64,000 nt of DNA, from positions 85,860-149,859 of the forward strand of contig MWJO01000006.1 in NCBI GenBank assembly GCA_002027195.1. Reading direction: 5' to 3'. Origin of the DNA: Streptomyces sp. GKU 895 (lineage in GTDB: Bacteria > Actinomycetota > Actinomycetes > Streptomycetales > Streptomycetaceae). The first letter of the stretch is position 1; every line of letters begins with the position of its first letter. A model generated the notes under the pieces. The model had not been told where the DNA came from and did no database searches. It saw only the letters and a program-made list of their open reading frames with translations. Below are positions 10,056 through 22,002 of this stretch, piece after piece. The position numbers were made by a program, and so were the translations under genes.

Positions 10056-11036
10056 ATGCACGCCATCCGCCTGCACGCCTTCGGTCCGGCCGAGAACCTC
10101 ACCTTCGAGCAGACCGAGGACCCCCGCCCCGGCCCGGGCCAGGTCCGTGTCGCCGTACGGGCCGCCGGGGTCCACCTCCTGGACACCGCTCTGCGCGAGG
10201 GTGCCCAGGGCCCGCTGCCCGAACTTCCCAGCCTGCCCACGATCCCCGGCCGCGAGGTCGCCGGCGTGGTCGAGTCCCTCGGCGAGGGCGTGGCCGAGCT
10301 CTGGCTCGGCAAGCGGGTCGTCGCCCACCTCGGGTTCGCACCCGGCGGATACGCCGAGCTCGCCGTCACCGACGTCGACCGGGTCCACGAGATCCCCGGC
10401 AACCTGGACTTCGCCGAGGCCGTCGCCATGATCGGGACGGGCCGTACGGCGATGGGCATCCTCCAGTTCGCCGAGCTCGGCCCCGACTCCGTGGCCCTCG
10501 TCCCGGCCGCCGCCGGCGGCATCGGCACCCTGCTCGTGCAGTACGCGAAAAACGCCGGCGCCACCGTCGTCGGCCTCGCCGGCGGCCCCGAGAAGACCGC
10601 CCGCGTCGAGGCCAACGGCGCCGACCTCGCCGTCGACTACAAGGACCCGGCCTGGCCCGACAAGGTCCGCGCCCACCTCGGCGGCGACAAGGTCACCGTC
10701 GTCTTCGACGGTGTCGGCGGCAGCGTCGCCCGCGAGGCCGTCGGCCTCCTCGCCCCCGGCGGCAGGCACGTCGTGTTCGGCTGGTCCGCCGAAGGCATCC
10801 AGGGCGGCGGGCCCTACCTCGTCGACGGCGTCTCCGAGCAGGTCCTCGGCCCCGTGATGATGCGGAAGGCCGGCGGCCCCCACCCCGTACAGACCCTCGA
10901 GCTCCGCGCCCTCGCCGAGGCCGCCGCGGGCCGCCTCACCCCGGCCGTGCAGCGCTTCCCGCTGGCCGAGGCCGCCGCCGCACACCGGGCGCTGGAGACA
11001 CGCGCCACCACCGGAAAGGTCGTACTCGAACCATGA
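10056..11036 (+). CDS. Zinc-type quinone oxidoreductase (NADPH:quinone reductase-like, MDR family)
   Basis: A 326-residue medium-chain dehydrogenase/reductase. The N-terminal GroES-like domain begins MHAIRLHAFGPAENLTFEQ. The Rossmann domain has an AAGGIGTLLVQYAKNAGATV motif, the QOR-type AAxGGxG nucleotide-binding loop. Catalytic zinc ligands are absent, so it is a quinone oxidoreductase rather than an alcohol dehydrogenase. The ATG at 10056 follows a GGGAG ribosome site; the in-frame ATG at 10002 lies inside the putative SoxR box and is rejected. The stop overlaps the MFS start by 4 bases, so the two are translationally coupled. A redox-stress role under SoxR is inferred. Confidence 0.9.
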   Translation: MHAIRLHAFGPAENLTFEQTEDPRPGPGQVRVAVRAAGVHLLDTALREGAQGPLPELPSLPTIPGREVAGVVESLGEGVAELWLGKRVVAHLGFAPGGYAELAVTDVDRVHEIPGNLDFAEAVAMIGTGRTAMGILQFAELGPDSVALVPAAAGGIGTLLVQYAKNAGATVVGLAGGPEKTARVEANGADLAVDYKDPAWPDKVRAHLGGDKVTVVFDGVGGSVAREAVGLLAPGGRHVVFGWSAEGIQGGGPYLVDGVSEQVLGPVMMRKAGGPHPVQTLELRALAEAAAGRLTPAVQRFPLAEAAAAHRALETRATTGKVVLEP

Positions 11037-12589
11037 GCAACCGCAAGACACCCGTCGCAGATGCGATACGTCCCGATTCATGGTCTTCTGGCGGGGTGAG
11101 TGTCACCCGAACAGGTGAACCCGATCAGGCCGACCCGCGCCGCTGGTGGGGCCTGGTGATCATCGCTCTCGCCCAGCTGATGGTCGTCCTCGACGCCACC
11201 ATCGTGAACATCGCCCTGCCCTCCGCGCAGGAGGACCTGGGCATGTCCGACGGCAACCGGCAATGGGTGATCACCGCCTACACCCTCGCCTTCGGCGGCC
11301 TTCTCCTGCTCGGCGGCCGGATCGCCGACCTCGTCGGCCGCAAGCGCACCTTCGTCATCGGCCTCGTCGGCTTCGCCGCCGCCTCCGCGCTCGGCGGCGC
11401 CGCGCAGACCTCCGGCATGCTCTTCGGCGCCCGCGCCCTCCAGGGCGTGTTCGCCGCCGTCCTGGCCCCGTCCGCGCTGAGCCTGCTGACGACGACCTTC
11501 ACGGACCCGAAGGAACGCGGCAAGGCCTTCGGCATCTACGGCGCCCTCGCCGGGTCCGGCTCCGCCATCGGCTTCATCGTCGGCGGACTGCTCACCGAGT
11601 ACCTCGACTGGCGCTGGTGCCTGTACGTCAACGTCCCCATCGCCGTCATCGCCGTCTTCGGCGCCCTCGCCCTCCTGCACGACCGTCCCGGCCACGCGGG
11701 CGCCCGCCTCGACGTGCCCGGCGTGCTGCTGGGCTGCGGCGGCCTCGTCGCCATCGTCTACGGCTTCAGCGAGGCGGAGCCGCGCGGCTGGAGCGACCCG
11801 CTGGTCCTGGGGCTCCTCGCGGGGGGTGTGGTCCTGCTGGCGGTCTTCGTGTGGTGGCAGAACAGGGCCCCCTCTCCTCTGCTCCCCCTGCACATCGTCA
11901 AGGACCGCAACCGCGCGGGCTGCTTCCTGACGATGGGCCTGGCCGTCATCGGCATGTTCGGCCTGTTCCTGTTCATGACCTACTACCTGCAGGTGATCCT
12001 CGCCTACTCGCCCGTCAAGACCGGCCTGGCCTTCCTGCCCCTCACGGCCGCGATCATCGTCGGCTCCACCCAGATCTCGGCCCGTCTGATGGACCGGGTG
12101 CCGCCCCGGCTGCTGATGGCTCCCGGCATGGTCCTGGCCGCGGGCGGCATGCTGATCCTGACCCGGATGACGATCCACTCCGACTACGCGACGCAGATCC
12201 TGCCCGCCCTGCTCCTCATGGGCCTCGGCATGGGCCTGACCTTCATGCCGGTCTTCGCCACCGCGACGGCGGGCGTCGCGCCGCAGGACTCCGGCGTCAC
12301 CTCGGCCACCGTCAACACCTCCCAGCAGGTGGGCGGTTCGATCGGCACGGCCCTGCTCAACACGATCGCCACGACCAGCAGCACGGCCTATCTCACGGCC
12401 CATCTGACCAGGGGCGCCGACCAGGACCTGGTCGCGAAGGAGGCGGTCGTGCACGGGTACACGGTCGCGATCTGGTGGGCGGCGGGCATCATGCTGCTGG
12501 CGGGGCTGGTGGCGGCCCTGATGGTGACAACGAAGCCCGCCGGGCGGGAAGCAGAGACACCGGCTCCCCTGTCACAAACGGCGGCATAG
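11033..12589 (+). CDS. DHA2-family (14-TMS) MFS multidrug exporter
   Basis: A 518-residue major facilitator of the EmrB/QacA type. Motif C-like and motif A segments are visible (LDATIVNIALPSAQEDLG; GRIADLVGRKRTFVIGL), and about 14 hydrophobic helices span residues 40-500. It should export drugs or metabolites by proton antiport. The ATG at 11033 overlaps the preceding oxidoreductase stop. A GTG at 11098 is an alternative start that would remove a 21-residue polar leader. The cotranscription suggests an efflux/reductase pair responding to redox-active compounds. There is no sign that it belongs to the NRPS cluster 3 kb away. Confidence 0.92.
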   Translation: MSNRKTPVADAIRPDSWSSGGVSVTRTGEPDQADPRRWWGLVIIALAQLMVVLDATIVNIALPSAQEDLGMSDGNRQWVITAYTLAFGGLLLLGGRIADLVGRKRTFVIGLVGFAAASALGGAAQTSGMLFGARALQGVFAAVLAPSALSLLTTTFTDPKERGKAFGIYGALAGSGSAIGFIVGGLLTEYLDWRWCLYVNVPIAVIAVFGALALLHDRPGHAGARLDVPGVLLGCGGLVAIVYGFSEAEPRGWSDPLVLGLLAGGVVLLAVFVWWQNRAPSPLLPLHIVKDRNRAGCFLTMGLAVIGMFGLFLFMTYYLQVILAYSPVKTGLAFLPLTAAIIVGSTQISARLMDRVPPRLLMAPGMVLAAGGMLILTRMTIHSDYATQILPALLLMGLGMGLTFMPVFATATAGVAPQDSGVTSATVNTSQQVGGSIGTALLNTIATTSSTAYLTAHLTRGADQDLVAKEAVVHGYTVAIWWAAGIMLLAGLVAALMVTTKPAGREAETPAPLSQTAA

Positions 12590-12595
12590 CTCACC

Positions 12596-12640
12596 TAGGG
12601 GCGCGGGGAACTGCGCGCCAAGCCCCCACCGGCCCGCAGC
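12596..12640. repeat. Streptomyces-type intergenic repeat / terminator hairpin
   Basis: The 45-bp stretch starting AGGGGCGCGGGGAACTGCGC lies between two converging stop codons. Sequences of this form recur between genes in Streptomyces chromosomes. It contains a small stem (GGCGCG with CGCGCC) that could end transcription from both sides. Recognition is from memory of the motif, without a genome search. Confidence 0.55.
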
Positions 12641-12649
12641 CAACACCCC

Positions 12650-14056
12650 TCAGTGCCGCCCCGAAACCCGATCCGCAACCCGCGCCAACTTCGAAGACGT
12701 CGCCGCATCAGACGCACTCTCCCGCCGATCAGCCGCCCGATAAGTCGCGTACAGACCCTGCACCCCGAGCCACCGCAACGGCTCCGGCTCCCACTTACGC
12801 ACCTTGTGCCCAACCCACGGCAGCGAGGTCAGCTCGGTCCGCCCACCCTGCCCGGAGTCCAGCTGGACGAGGTCACACAGAGTCCGCCCGGCAAGGTTCG
12901 TCGTGGCCACGCCCGACCCCACGTACCCCCCGGCCCAGCCGAGCCCCGTCGCCCGGTCCAGCGTGACCGTCGCGCACCAGTCGCGCGGCACCCCCAGCAC
13001 CCCCGACCAGGCGTGCTCGACGGCGACCCCGGCGAGCGACGGGAAGAAGCCGACCAGGATCTCGCGCAGCGCCTCGACCGTCGCCGTCTGCGTCCGTCCG
13101 TCGTTGTCCGTCCGCGACCCGAAGCGGTACGGCACCCCGCGCCCGCCCAGCGCGATCCGCCCGTCGGCGGTGCGCTGCGCGTACATGTACGCGTGCGCCA
13201 TGTCGCCGAGCGCCTCCCGGCCTTCCCAGCCGACCGACGCCCACTGCTCGGCCGTCAGCGGCTCGGTCACCACCATCGACGAGTTCATCGGCAGCCAGGT
13301 CCGCCGCTGCCCCTTCAGGCTCGCCGTGAACCCCTCGGTGCAGCGCAGGACGTACGGGGCGCGGACCGCACCGTACGGCGTCACCGCGTGCTTCGGCCGG
13401 ATCTCCGTCACCGGCGTCCGCTCGTGGATGACCACGCCCAGCGCCTCGACGGCCGCGGCCAGCCCCTTGACCAGCTTCACCGGGTGCAGCCGCGCCCCGT
13501 GCGGTGTCCAGGTCGAACCGACCGCGTCCGCCACCCGGATCCGCTCGGCGGTCTCACCGGCGCCGTACAGCTCGCGGTCCTTCTCGCCGTACGACAGCTC
13601 GAGCGCGTGGAAGTCCTTCAGCCGGGCCAACTGGGCGGGCGTGCGGGCGACTTCGAGCACCCCGCCCTGGTGGATGTCCGCCTCGATGCGCTCCGCCTCC
13701 GCGGTCCGGACGACCTCGGCGACGGTGTCGTTCATCGCCCGTTGCAGGCGCACCGCCGCCTCGTGGCCGTGCAGCTTCGCGTAGCGGTCGCGGCCGGCGA
13801 TGCCGTTGTAGAGCCAGCCGCCGTTGCGGCCGGAGGCGCCGTACCCGCAGAACTTCTGCTCCAGGACGGTGACGCGCAGGAAGGGGGCGGCCTTCTTCAG
13901 GTAGTACGCCGTCCACAGGCCGGTGTACCCGCCGCCGACGATCACCACGTCCGCCGTGGCGTCCCCGGTCAGCGGCTCCCGCACCGCGGGGAGACCGTCG
14001 TCGGCGAACCAGAACGAGATGCCGCCGTTCACGACGGCGGTGGCCGAGCTGCTCAT
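12650..14056 (-). CDS. FAD-dependent oxidoreductase (DAO family)
   Basis: A 468-residue flavoprotein of the glycine/D-amino-acid oxidase type, possibly an amine oxidase of the PuuB/gamma-glutamylputrescine group. The FAD-binding dinucleotide fold is near the N-terminus (VVIVGGGYTGLWTAYYL), followed by GYGASGRNGGWLYNG, as in PuuB-like enzymes. The DAO C-terminal signature is TGLGWAGGYVGSGVATTNLA. The substrate cannot be read from sequence; polyamines or amino acids are likely. It is minus strand, converging with the MFS gene, and 9 bases after the rhomboid-like gene's stop, so the two may form a short operon. Confidence 0.87.
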   Translation of the reverse strand: MSSSATAVVNGGISFWFADDGLPAVREPLTGDATADVVIVGGGYTGLWTAYYLKKAAPFLRVTVLEQKFCGYGASGRNGGWLYNGIAGRDRYAKLHGHEAAVRLQRAMNDTVAEVVRTAEAERIEADIHQGGVLEVARTPAQLARLKDFHALELSYGEKDRELYGAGETAERIRVADAVGSTWTPHGARLHPVKLVKGLAAAVEALGVVIHERTPVTEIRPKHAVTPYGAVRAPYVLRCTEGFTASLKGQRRTWLPMNSSMVVTEPLTAEQWASVGWEGREALGDMAHAYMYAQRTADGRIALGGRGVPYRFGSRTDNDGRTQTATVEALREILVGFFPSLAGVAVEHAWSGVLGVPRDWCATVTLDRATGLGWAGGYVGSGVATTNLAGRTLCDLVQLDSGQGGRTELTSLPWVGHKVRKWEPEPLRWLGVQGLYATYRAADRRESASDAATSSKLARVADRVSGRH

Positions 14057-14065
14057 GCCGGGACG

Positions 14066-14719
14066 TTAACCCTGCGCGGCCGCCGCTGTCTCCTTCGGAT
14101 TTCGTGGTTTTGCACGGCCCCTGACCAGCGGATAGCAGGCGAACCCGATCAACACGGAGGTGAAGTGCCCGAGGTCGGTGAAGGTCCGCCCGGTCACCAG
14201 CGGCACCCCGTAGACGATCAGCACGGCGGCGGCGTACGGCGGCCGCCAGGGCACCGGAATCCGGTACGCCAGCACCGCCGCCACCCCGGCCAGCGCGTAA
14301 CTCACCCCGACGTCCAGCGTGTTCACCGCCGACTCCGGCGCCATCCCGTGCCGGATCCCCCACAGCAGCGCGCCCTCGCTGATCAGCGTCGCCAGCACAT
14401 GTGCCGCCGCACACACCGCCAGCCAGCGCGCCGTCCCCAGCCAGCGCTCGGCGGGCGCGTGGATGACGGAGTACAGGACGGCGTACGGCAACCACCGTCC
14501 GCCGTCGATCCACATCGCGCTGGACACCAGCACCCGCACCGGGTTGCCGGACAGCTCACGGATGTTCGTCGAACGCTGCCGCAGGAACTCCGCCTCGAAG
14601 TCCGGCGACATGTGATGCAGCGCCACCGTCGTCACGAACAGGACCGCCAACCAGATGTACGTGCCGGGCGCTCCGCGCACGTACGTCCACACCCTGTGCG
14701 GGCCCCGGGTATTTCCCAT
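14066..14719 (-). CDS. Rhomboid-like integral membrane protein
   Basis: A 217-residue protein with six or so hydrophobic segments (for example YIWLAVLFVTTVAL, WLAVCAAAHVLATLI and VSYALAGVAAVLAYRI). The topology resembles actinobacterial rhomboid-like proteins. The segment LDVGVSYALAGVAAVL stands where a rhomboid GxSG would be; the canonical Ser-His pair is not obvious, so proteolysis is doubtful. The ATG at 14719 lies only 33 bases from the divergent kinase start, so the two share a very short promoter region. Possibly cotranscribed with the downstream FAD oxidoreductase. Confidence 0.75.
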   Translation of the reverse strand: MGNTRGPHRVWTYVRGAPGTYIWLAVLFVTTVALHHMSPDFEAEFLRQRSTNIRELSGNPVRVLVSSAMWIDGGRWLPYAVLYSVIHAPAERWLGTARWLAVCAAAHVLATLISEGALLWGIRHGMAPESAVNTLDVGVSYALAGVAAVLAYRIPVPWRPPYAAAVLIVYGVPLVTGRTFTDLGHFTSVLIGFACYPLVRGRAKPRNPKETAAAAQG

Positions 14720-14752
14720 GAGCCGATTTACCCACGTCGATACGCTCGGCGC

Positions 14753-15634
14753 GTGATCGACATCCCGGAGGGACTCGCGGCGGCGCAGGAGAAGTTCAAC
14801 GGAGCGGCGGGGCGGGCGTTCATCGCCGGGCTGCCGGAGCGAGCGGAGCGCTTCCTGGCGGAGTGGGACCTACGGCCGGACGGCGACGCCATGCACGGTG
14901 TCGCGGCCCTCGTCCTGCCCGTCCTGCGGGCCGACGGCAGCGGAGCCGTCCTGAAGCTGCAATTCCTCGACGAGGAGAGCGCGGGCGAGCCGGTCGCCCT
15001 GCGCGTCTGGGACGGCGACGGAGCGGTACGCCTCCTCGACCACGACGAGACCACCGGCACCCTGCTCCTGGAACGCCTCGACCCCGACCGGATGCTGTCC
15101 TCCGTCCCCGGCACCCACGAGGCCGTCCTCGTCATCGCCCGCCTCCTCGCCCACCTGACGGCCTTTCCGGCTCCGGCGGGCATGCGCCGGCTCGGCGACA
15201 TCACGCGGGCCATGCTGGAGCGGACGCCCCGGGCACTGGAGCAGATCGCCGACCCGGAGGCACGCAGGCTGGTCGGCGACTGCGCCGCCGCCGTACGGGA
15301 GGTCGCGGACGAGCCCGGCGACCGGCTGCTGCACTGGGACCTGCACTACGACAACGTCCTCGGCGCCGACCGCGCGGACTGGCTCGCCATCGACCCCAAG
15401 CCCCTCGCCGGCGACCCCGGCTTCGACCTGCTGCCCGCTCTGTGGAACCGCTTCGACGCCGACGACGTCATCCGGCGCTTCGACGCCATGACCGACGTAC
15501 TGGGTCTCGACCGGGCACGCGCGCGGGCGTGGACGCTGGGACGTGTGCTCCAGACCTCGCTGTGGGAGACCGAGGACGGCCGCCCGATGGACGCGCAGCA
15601 GCTGGAGATCGCCCGGCGGTTGCGGGACGCCTGA
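14753..15634 (+). CDS. Aminoglycoside/hydroxyurea-type antibiotic kinase (APH fold)
   Basis: A 293-residue kinase of the streptomycin-6-kinase/hydroxyurea kinase family. The phosphotransfer signature LLHWDLHYDNVLGADR carries the catalytic Asp and the metal-binding Asn. The second metal Asp lies in WLAIDPKPLAGDPGFDLLP, which is diagnostic of this subfamily. It starts with a GTG at 14753. Such genes are common on Streptomyces chromosomes and need not confer clinical resistance. It sits just outside the NRPS cluster and converges with the cluster's last gene; a link to the cluster is possible but unsupported. Confidence 0.88.
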   Translation: MIDIPEGLAAAQEKFNGAAGRAFIAGLPERAERFLAEWDLRPDGDAMHGVAALVLPVLRADGSGAVLKLQFLDEESAGEPVALRVWDGDGAVRLLDHDETTGTLLLERLDPDRMLSSVPGTHEAVLVIARLLAHLTAFPAPAGMRRLGDITRAMLERTPRALEQIADPEARRLVGDCAAAVREVADEPGDRLLHWDLHYDNVLGADRADWLAIDPKPLAGDPGFDLLPALWNRFDADDVIRRFDAMTDVLGLDRARARAWTLGRVLQTSLWETEDGRPMDAQQLEIARRLRDA

Positions 15635-15653
15635 GCCGTCCGCCGGGAGCCGT

Positions 15654-16469
15654 TCAGTCGGCGAGGAAGGCGAGGAGGGCCTCGTTCACGGCGTCGGGCC
15701 GCTCCAGATAGCCGTAGTGGCCGCAGCCGGCTATCTCCGTGTACTCGGCGCCCGGGATGGCCTCCGCGAGTTCCCGCGACAGGTGCGGACGGACGACCAG
15801 GTCGTCCTGGAAGCCGATGACGAGGCAGGGGCGGGTGATCCAGCGGTAGTACGGCAGCCGGTTCGGGATGACCTCGAGGCCGAGCTGGGAGCGGATCGTC
15901 GACGGGTCGGGCGCGGACACCTCGAAGATGCCGAGCCAGTCCCGCAGCCCGTCCTCGTAGTTGAGGGTGCGGGGTGACAGGTTCTGCAGGGCGTGCTGGT
16001 ACGCGGTCACCGAGGGCGGGATCTTGACGCCGCTGTCGGCCAGTTCGATGTCGGCGGCCGCCATGGCGGCGATCAGCGCGTCCGCCCGTCCGCAGCTGGC
16101 CATCAGCACGGCGCGGCTGACGAGTTCGGGCCGGGCGAGGACGAGTTCCTGGGTGATCAGACCGCCCAGTGAGTGGCCCACGACCTGGCAGGGACCCATC
16201 CCCAGACGCTCGATCAGGGCGGCGACGTCATCGGCCATGTCGGCGAGGGTGAAGCCGCCGGGGGACGGTCCCGTCGGCGGGATGCCCCGGTTGTCGAGGG
16301 TGATCACCCGGTGGCCGGCCGCCCTGAGGGCGGGGACCTGATGGCTGCGCCAGATCCGTCCCGGGCCGCCGGTGCCGGCGAGCAACACCACGGGTGCCGC
16401 CCGGCCGGCCGGGCCGTGGACGTCGTAACTGAGGTCGATCCCGTTGACGTGCGCGATCGGCATCGGCAT
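15654..16469 (-). CDS. Alpha/beta hydrolase at the end of the dpg operon
   Basis: A 271-residue alpha/beta hydrolase. The nucleophile elbow is GHSLGG (VVGHSLGGLITQEL). The oxyanion-hole segment is LLAGTGGPGRIW, the acid is in the region VIGFQDDLVV, and the catalytic His is in AGCGHYGYLERP. It follows dpgD by 75 bases on the same strand, so it is probably cotranscribed. A role as an acyl-CoA or enzyme-bound thioester hydrolase in Dpg supply, or in editing, is a guess from position only. M3 (16463) has better spacing to the GGAAGG site than M1 (16469). It is the last gene of the cluster. Confidence 0.85.
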   Translation of the reverse strand: MPMPIAHVNGIDLSYDVHGPAGRAAPVVLLAGTGGPGRIWRSHQVPALRAAGHRVITLDNRGIPPTGPSPGGFTLADMADDVAALIERLGMGPCQVVGHSLGGLITQELVLARPELVSRAVLMASCGRADALIAAMAAADIELADSGVKIPPSVTAYQHALQNLSPRTLNYEDGLRDWLGIFEVSAPDPSTIRSQLGLEVIPNRLPYYRWITRPCLVIGFQDDLVVRPHLSRELAEAIPGAEYTEIAGCGHYGYLERPDAVNEALLAFLAD

Positions 16470-16544
16470 GTCCTTCCGCCGTCGGAAATCAGGAGTTCAG
16501 AAGATCGGGGCCGTGAGGACGGAGAACGGACCGGGTCCTCCGGC

Positions 16545-20456
<3,912 letters not shown>

Positions 20457-20542
20457 CGAAAAGTCCACCCCCACATTCGCGGCTTGGACCGCGATCGCTG
20501 TGCATGGCTGTTCCCGCTCACTTGCCTCGCCTTTCCGGAGAG

Positions 20543-21883
20543 TTACGACGCCGAAGCCTGTGCCTCGATGAACCGCGCGAGCCGCTCGGTGCCTTCTTCG
20601 ATATCGGCGGTCGTCAGATAGCTGGTGGAGAGACGGAGGGCCTGATGGCCGCCGCCTTGCGGATAGAAGTAGTTCATCGGCGTCCAGATGACGCCGAATT
20701 CCTGTGCCGACCGGATCAGGGCCGCGTTGTCCGCCCGGAAGGGGACGTGGACCGTGAGGAAGAAGCCGCCGGTGGGCTCGTTCCAGCGCACGCCCAGCGC
20801 GGTCCGCCGGGCCTCGGGCAGCCGGGCGTCCAGGGCGCGCAGCGTGGTGCGCAGGGCGTCGCCGTAATAGGCGGCCGGTTCCGCGTTGAGCACGGACAGC
20901 AGGCCGTCGCCGGCCAGCAGCGCGCCCGCCACGGCGGCCTGGCTCAGCGACGAGGTGTTGACCGTCACCATGCTCTTGATCTTGGCGAGTTCGGCGGCCA
21001 GCAGGCCGGTCCGGCCCTCGTCGTCGACCACCTGCTGGTCGGCGACGGCGAAGCCGACCCGGGCGCCGGGGAAGACGGTCTTGGCGAACGAGCCGAGGTG
21101 CACGACACGGCGGGCCCGGTCCAGGGACTTGAGCGTCGGCAGCGGTGTGCCGGGGCTCACCCGGCGGTACGGGCTGTCCTCGATGAGGAGGATGCCGTGC
21201 CGCTCGGCCGCCTCCAGCAGCGCGTGGCGCGTCGGCAGGTCCATGGTGGTCCCGGACGGGTTGGAGTGGTCGGGGATCACATAGAGGGCGCGGGGCCGCC
21301 GTCCGCGGGCGCGCTCGCGCAGGATCGCGGCCTCCAGGTCGGCGCGGGAGAACCCGTCCTCCCGCTCCTCCACGGCGGTCACCGGCACGCCCAGCAGCCG
21401 GGCCACGCCGGTGATGCCCACGTAGCAGGGGCTCGCCACCAGCAGCGTGTCCTCGGGCCCGGCGGTCAGGGCCCGCACCACCAGCAGCATGGCCTCCTGG
21501 GCGCCGACCGTGATCACGATCGACTCGGGCGGTACGTCGATGTCCTCGTCCTTGCGCAGCGAGTCGGCGACGATCTCCCGGATCTGGCCCGCGGTGGGCC
21601 CGTACTGGTACATGGCGGTGCGGATGTCCTGCTCGGTGGCGCCCTGCGCCGCCAGGTGGTCCAGGTAGCGGCGCAGGTACGTGAAGATCTGCTCGGTGTC
21701 GAAGAACCCGTCGTAGGGCCTGCCGGGCGCGAAGGAGATCGCGTCCGGGAAGCGGTGGGTGACCTCGTTGAGGAAGGTCATCGTGTCCAGGACGGGGTCG
21801 GAGAGGCTGGGGTGCAGATCGTCCTTGCGCAGCGCCTGGACCACGGTTTCCGGGGATTCTTCCAGCACTGGATACAGGCCCAT
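20543..21883 (-). CDS. hpgT: Phenylglycine aminotransferase (HpgT/PgaT-like)
   Basis: A 446-residue PLP-dependent fold-type I (class I/II) aminotransferase. The Schiff-base lysine is in LGSFAKTVFPGARVGF, the cofactor Asn in YVIPDHSNPSGTTMD, and the substrate Arg in ALRLSTSYL. In glycopeptide clusters this enzyme converts 4-hydroxy- and 3,5-dihydroxyphenylglyoxylate to Hpg and Dpg, usually with tyrosine as amino donor. The ATG at 21883 has GGGGGAA 5 bases upstream and is preferred over the GTG at 21937. Direct linkage to dpgA supports the Dpg role. Confidence 0.9.
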   Translation of the reverse strand: MGLYPVLEESPETVVQALRKDDLHPSLSDPVLDTMTFLNEVTHRFPDAISFAPGRPYDGFFDTEQIFTYLRRYLDHLAAQGATEQDIRTAMYQYGPTAGQIREIVADSLRKDEDIDVPPESIVITVGAQEAMLLVVRALTAGPEDTLLVASPCYVGITGVARLLGVPVTAVEEREDGFSRADLEAAILRERARGRRPRALYVIPDHSNPSGTTMDLPTRHALLEAAERHGILLIEDSPYRRVSPGTPLPTLKSLDRARRVVHLGSFAKTVFPGARVGFAVADQQVVDDEGRTGLLAAELAKIKSMVTVNTSSLSQAAVAGALLAGDGLLSVLNAEPAAYYGDALRTTLRALDARLPEARRTALGVRWNEPTGGFFLTVHVPFRADNAALIRSAQEFGVIWTPMNYFYPQGGGHQALRLSTSYLTTADIEEGTERLARFIEAQASAS

Positions 21884-22002
21884 GAATTCCCCCGGCGGAT
21901 TCGGATTTGGCAGGTTGATTTCGGCACCCAGAATCACACGACCGCAATCCTGGTCACAACTCTGTCCAACAGCCCGGAACCGTCACTTGGACGGGGAGTT
22001 AT

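Noticed and set aside
14753..15634. APH-type kinase as the cluster's self-resistance gene
   Set aside because: Opposite strand, outside the last cluster gene, and of a family common on Streptomyces chromosomes; no evidence of a link.
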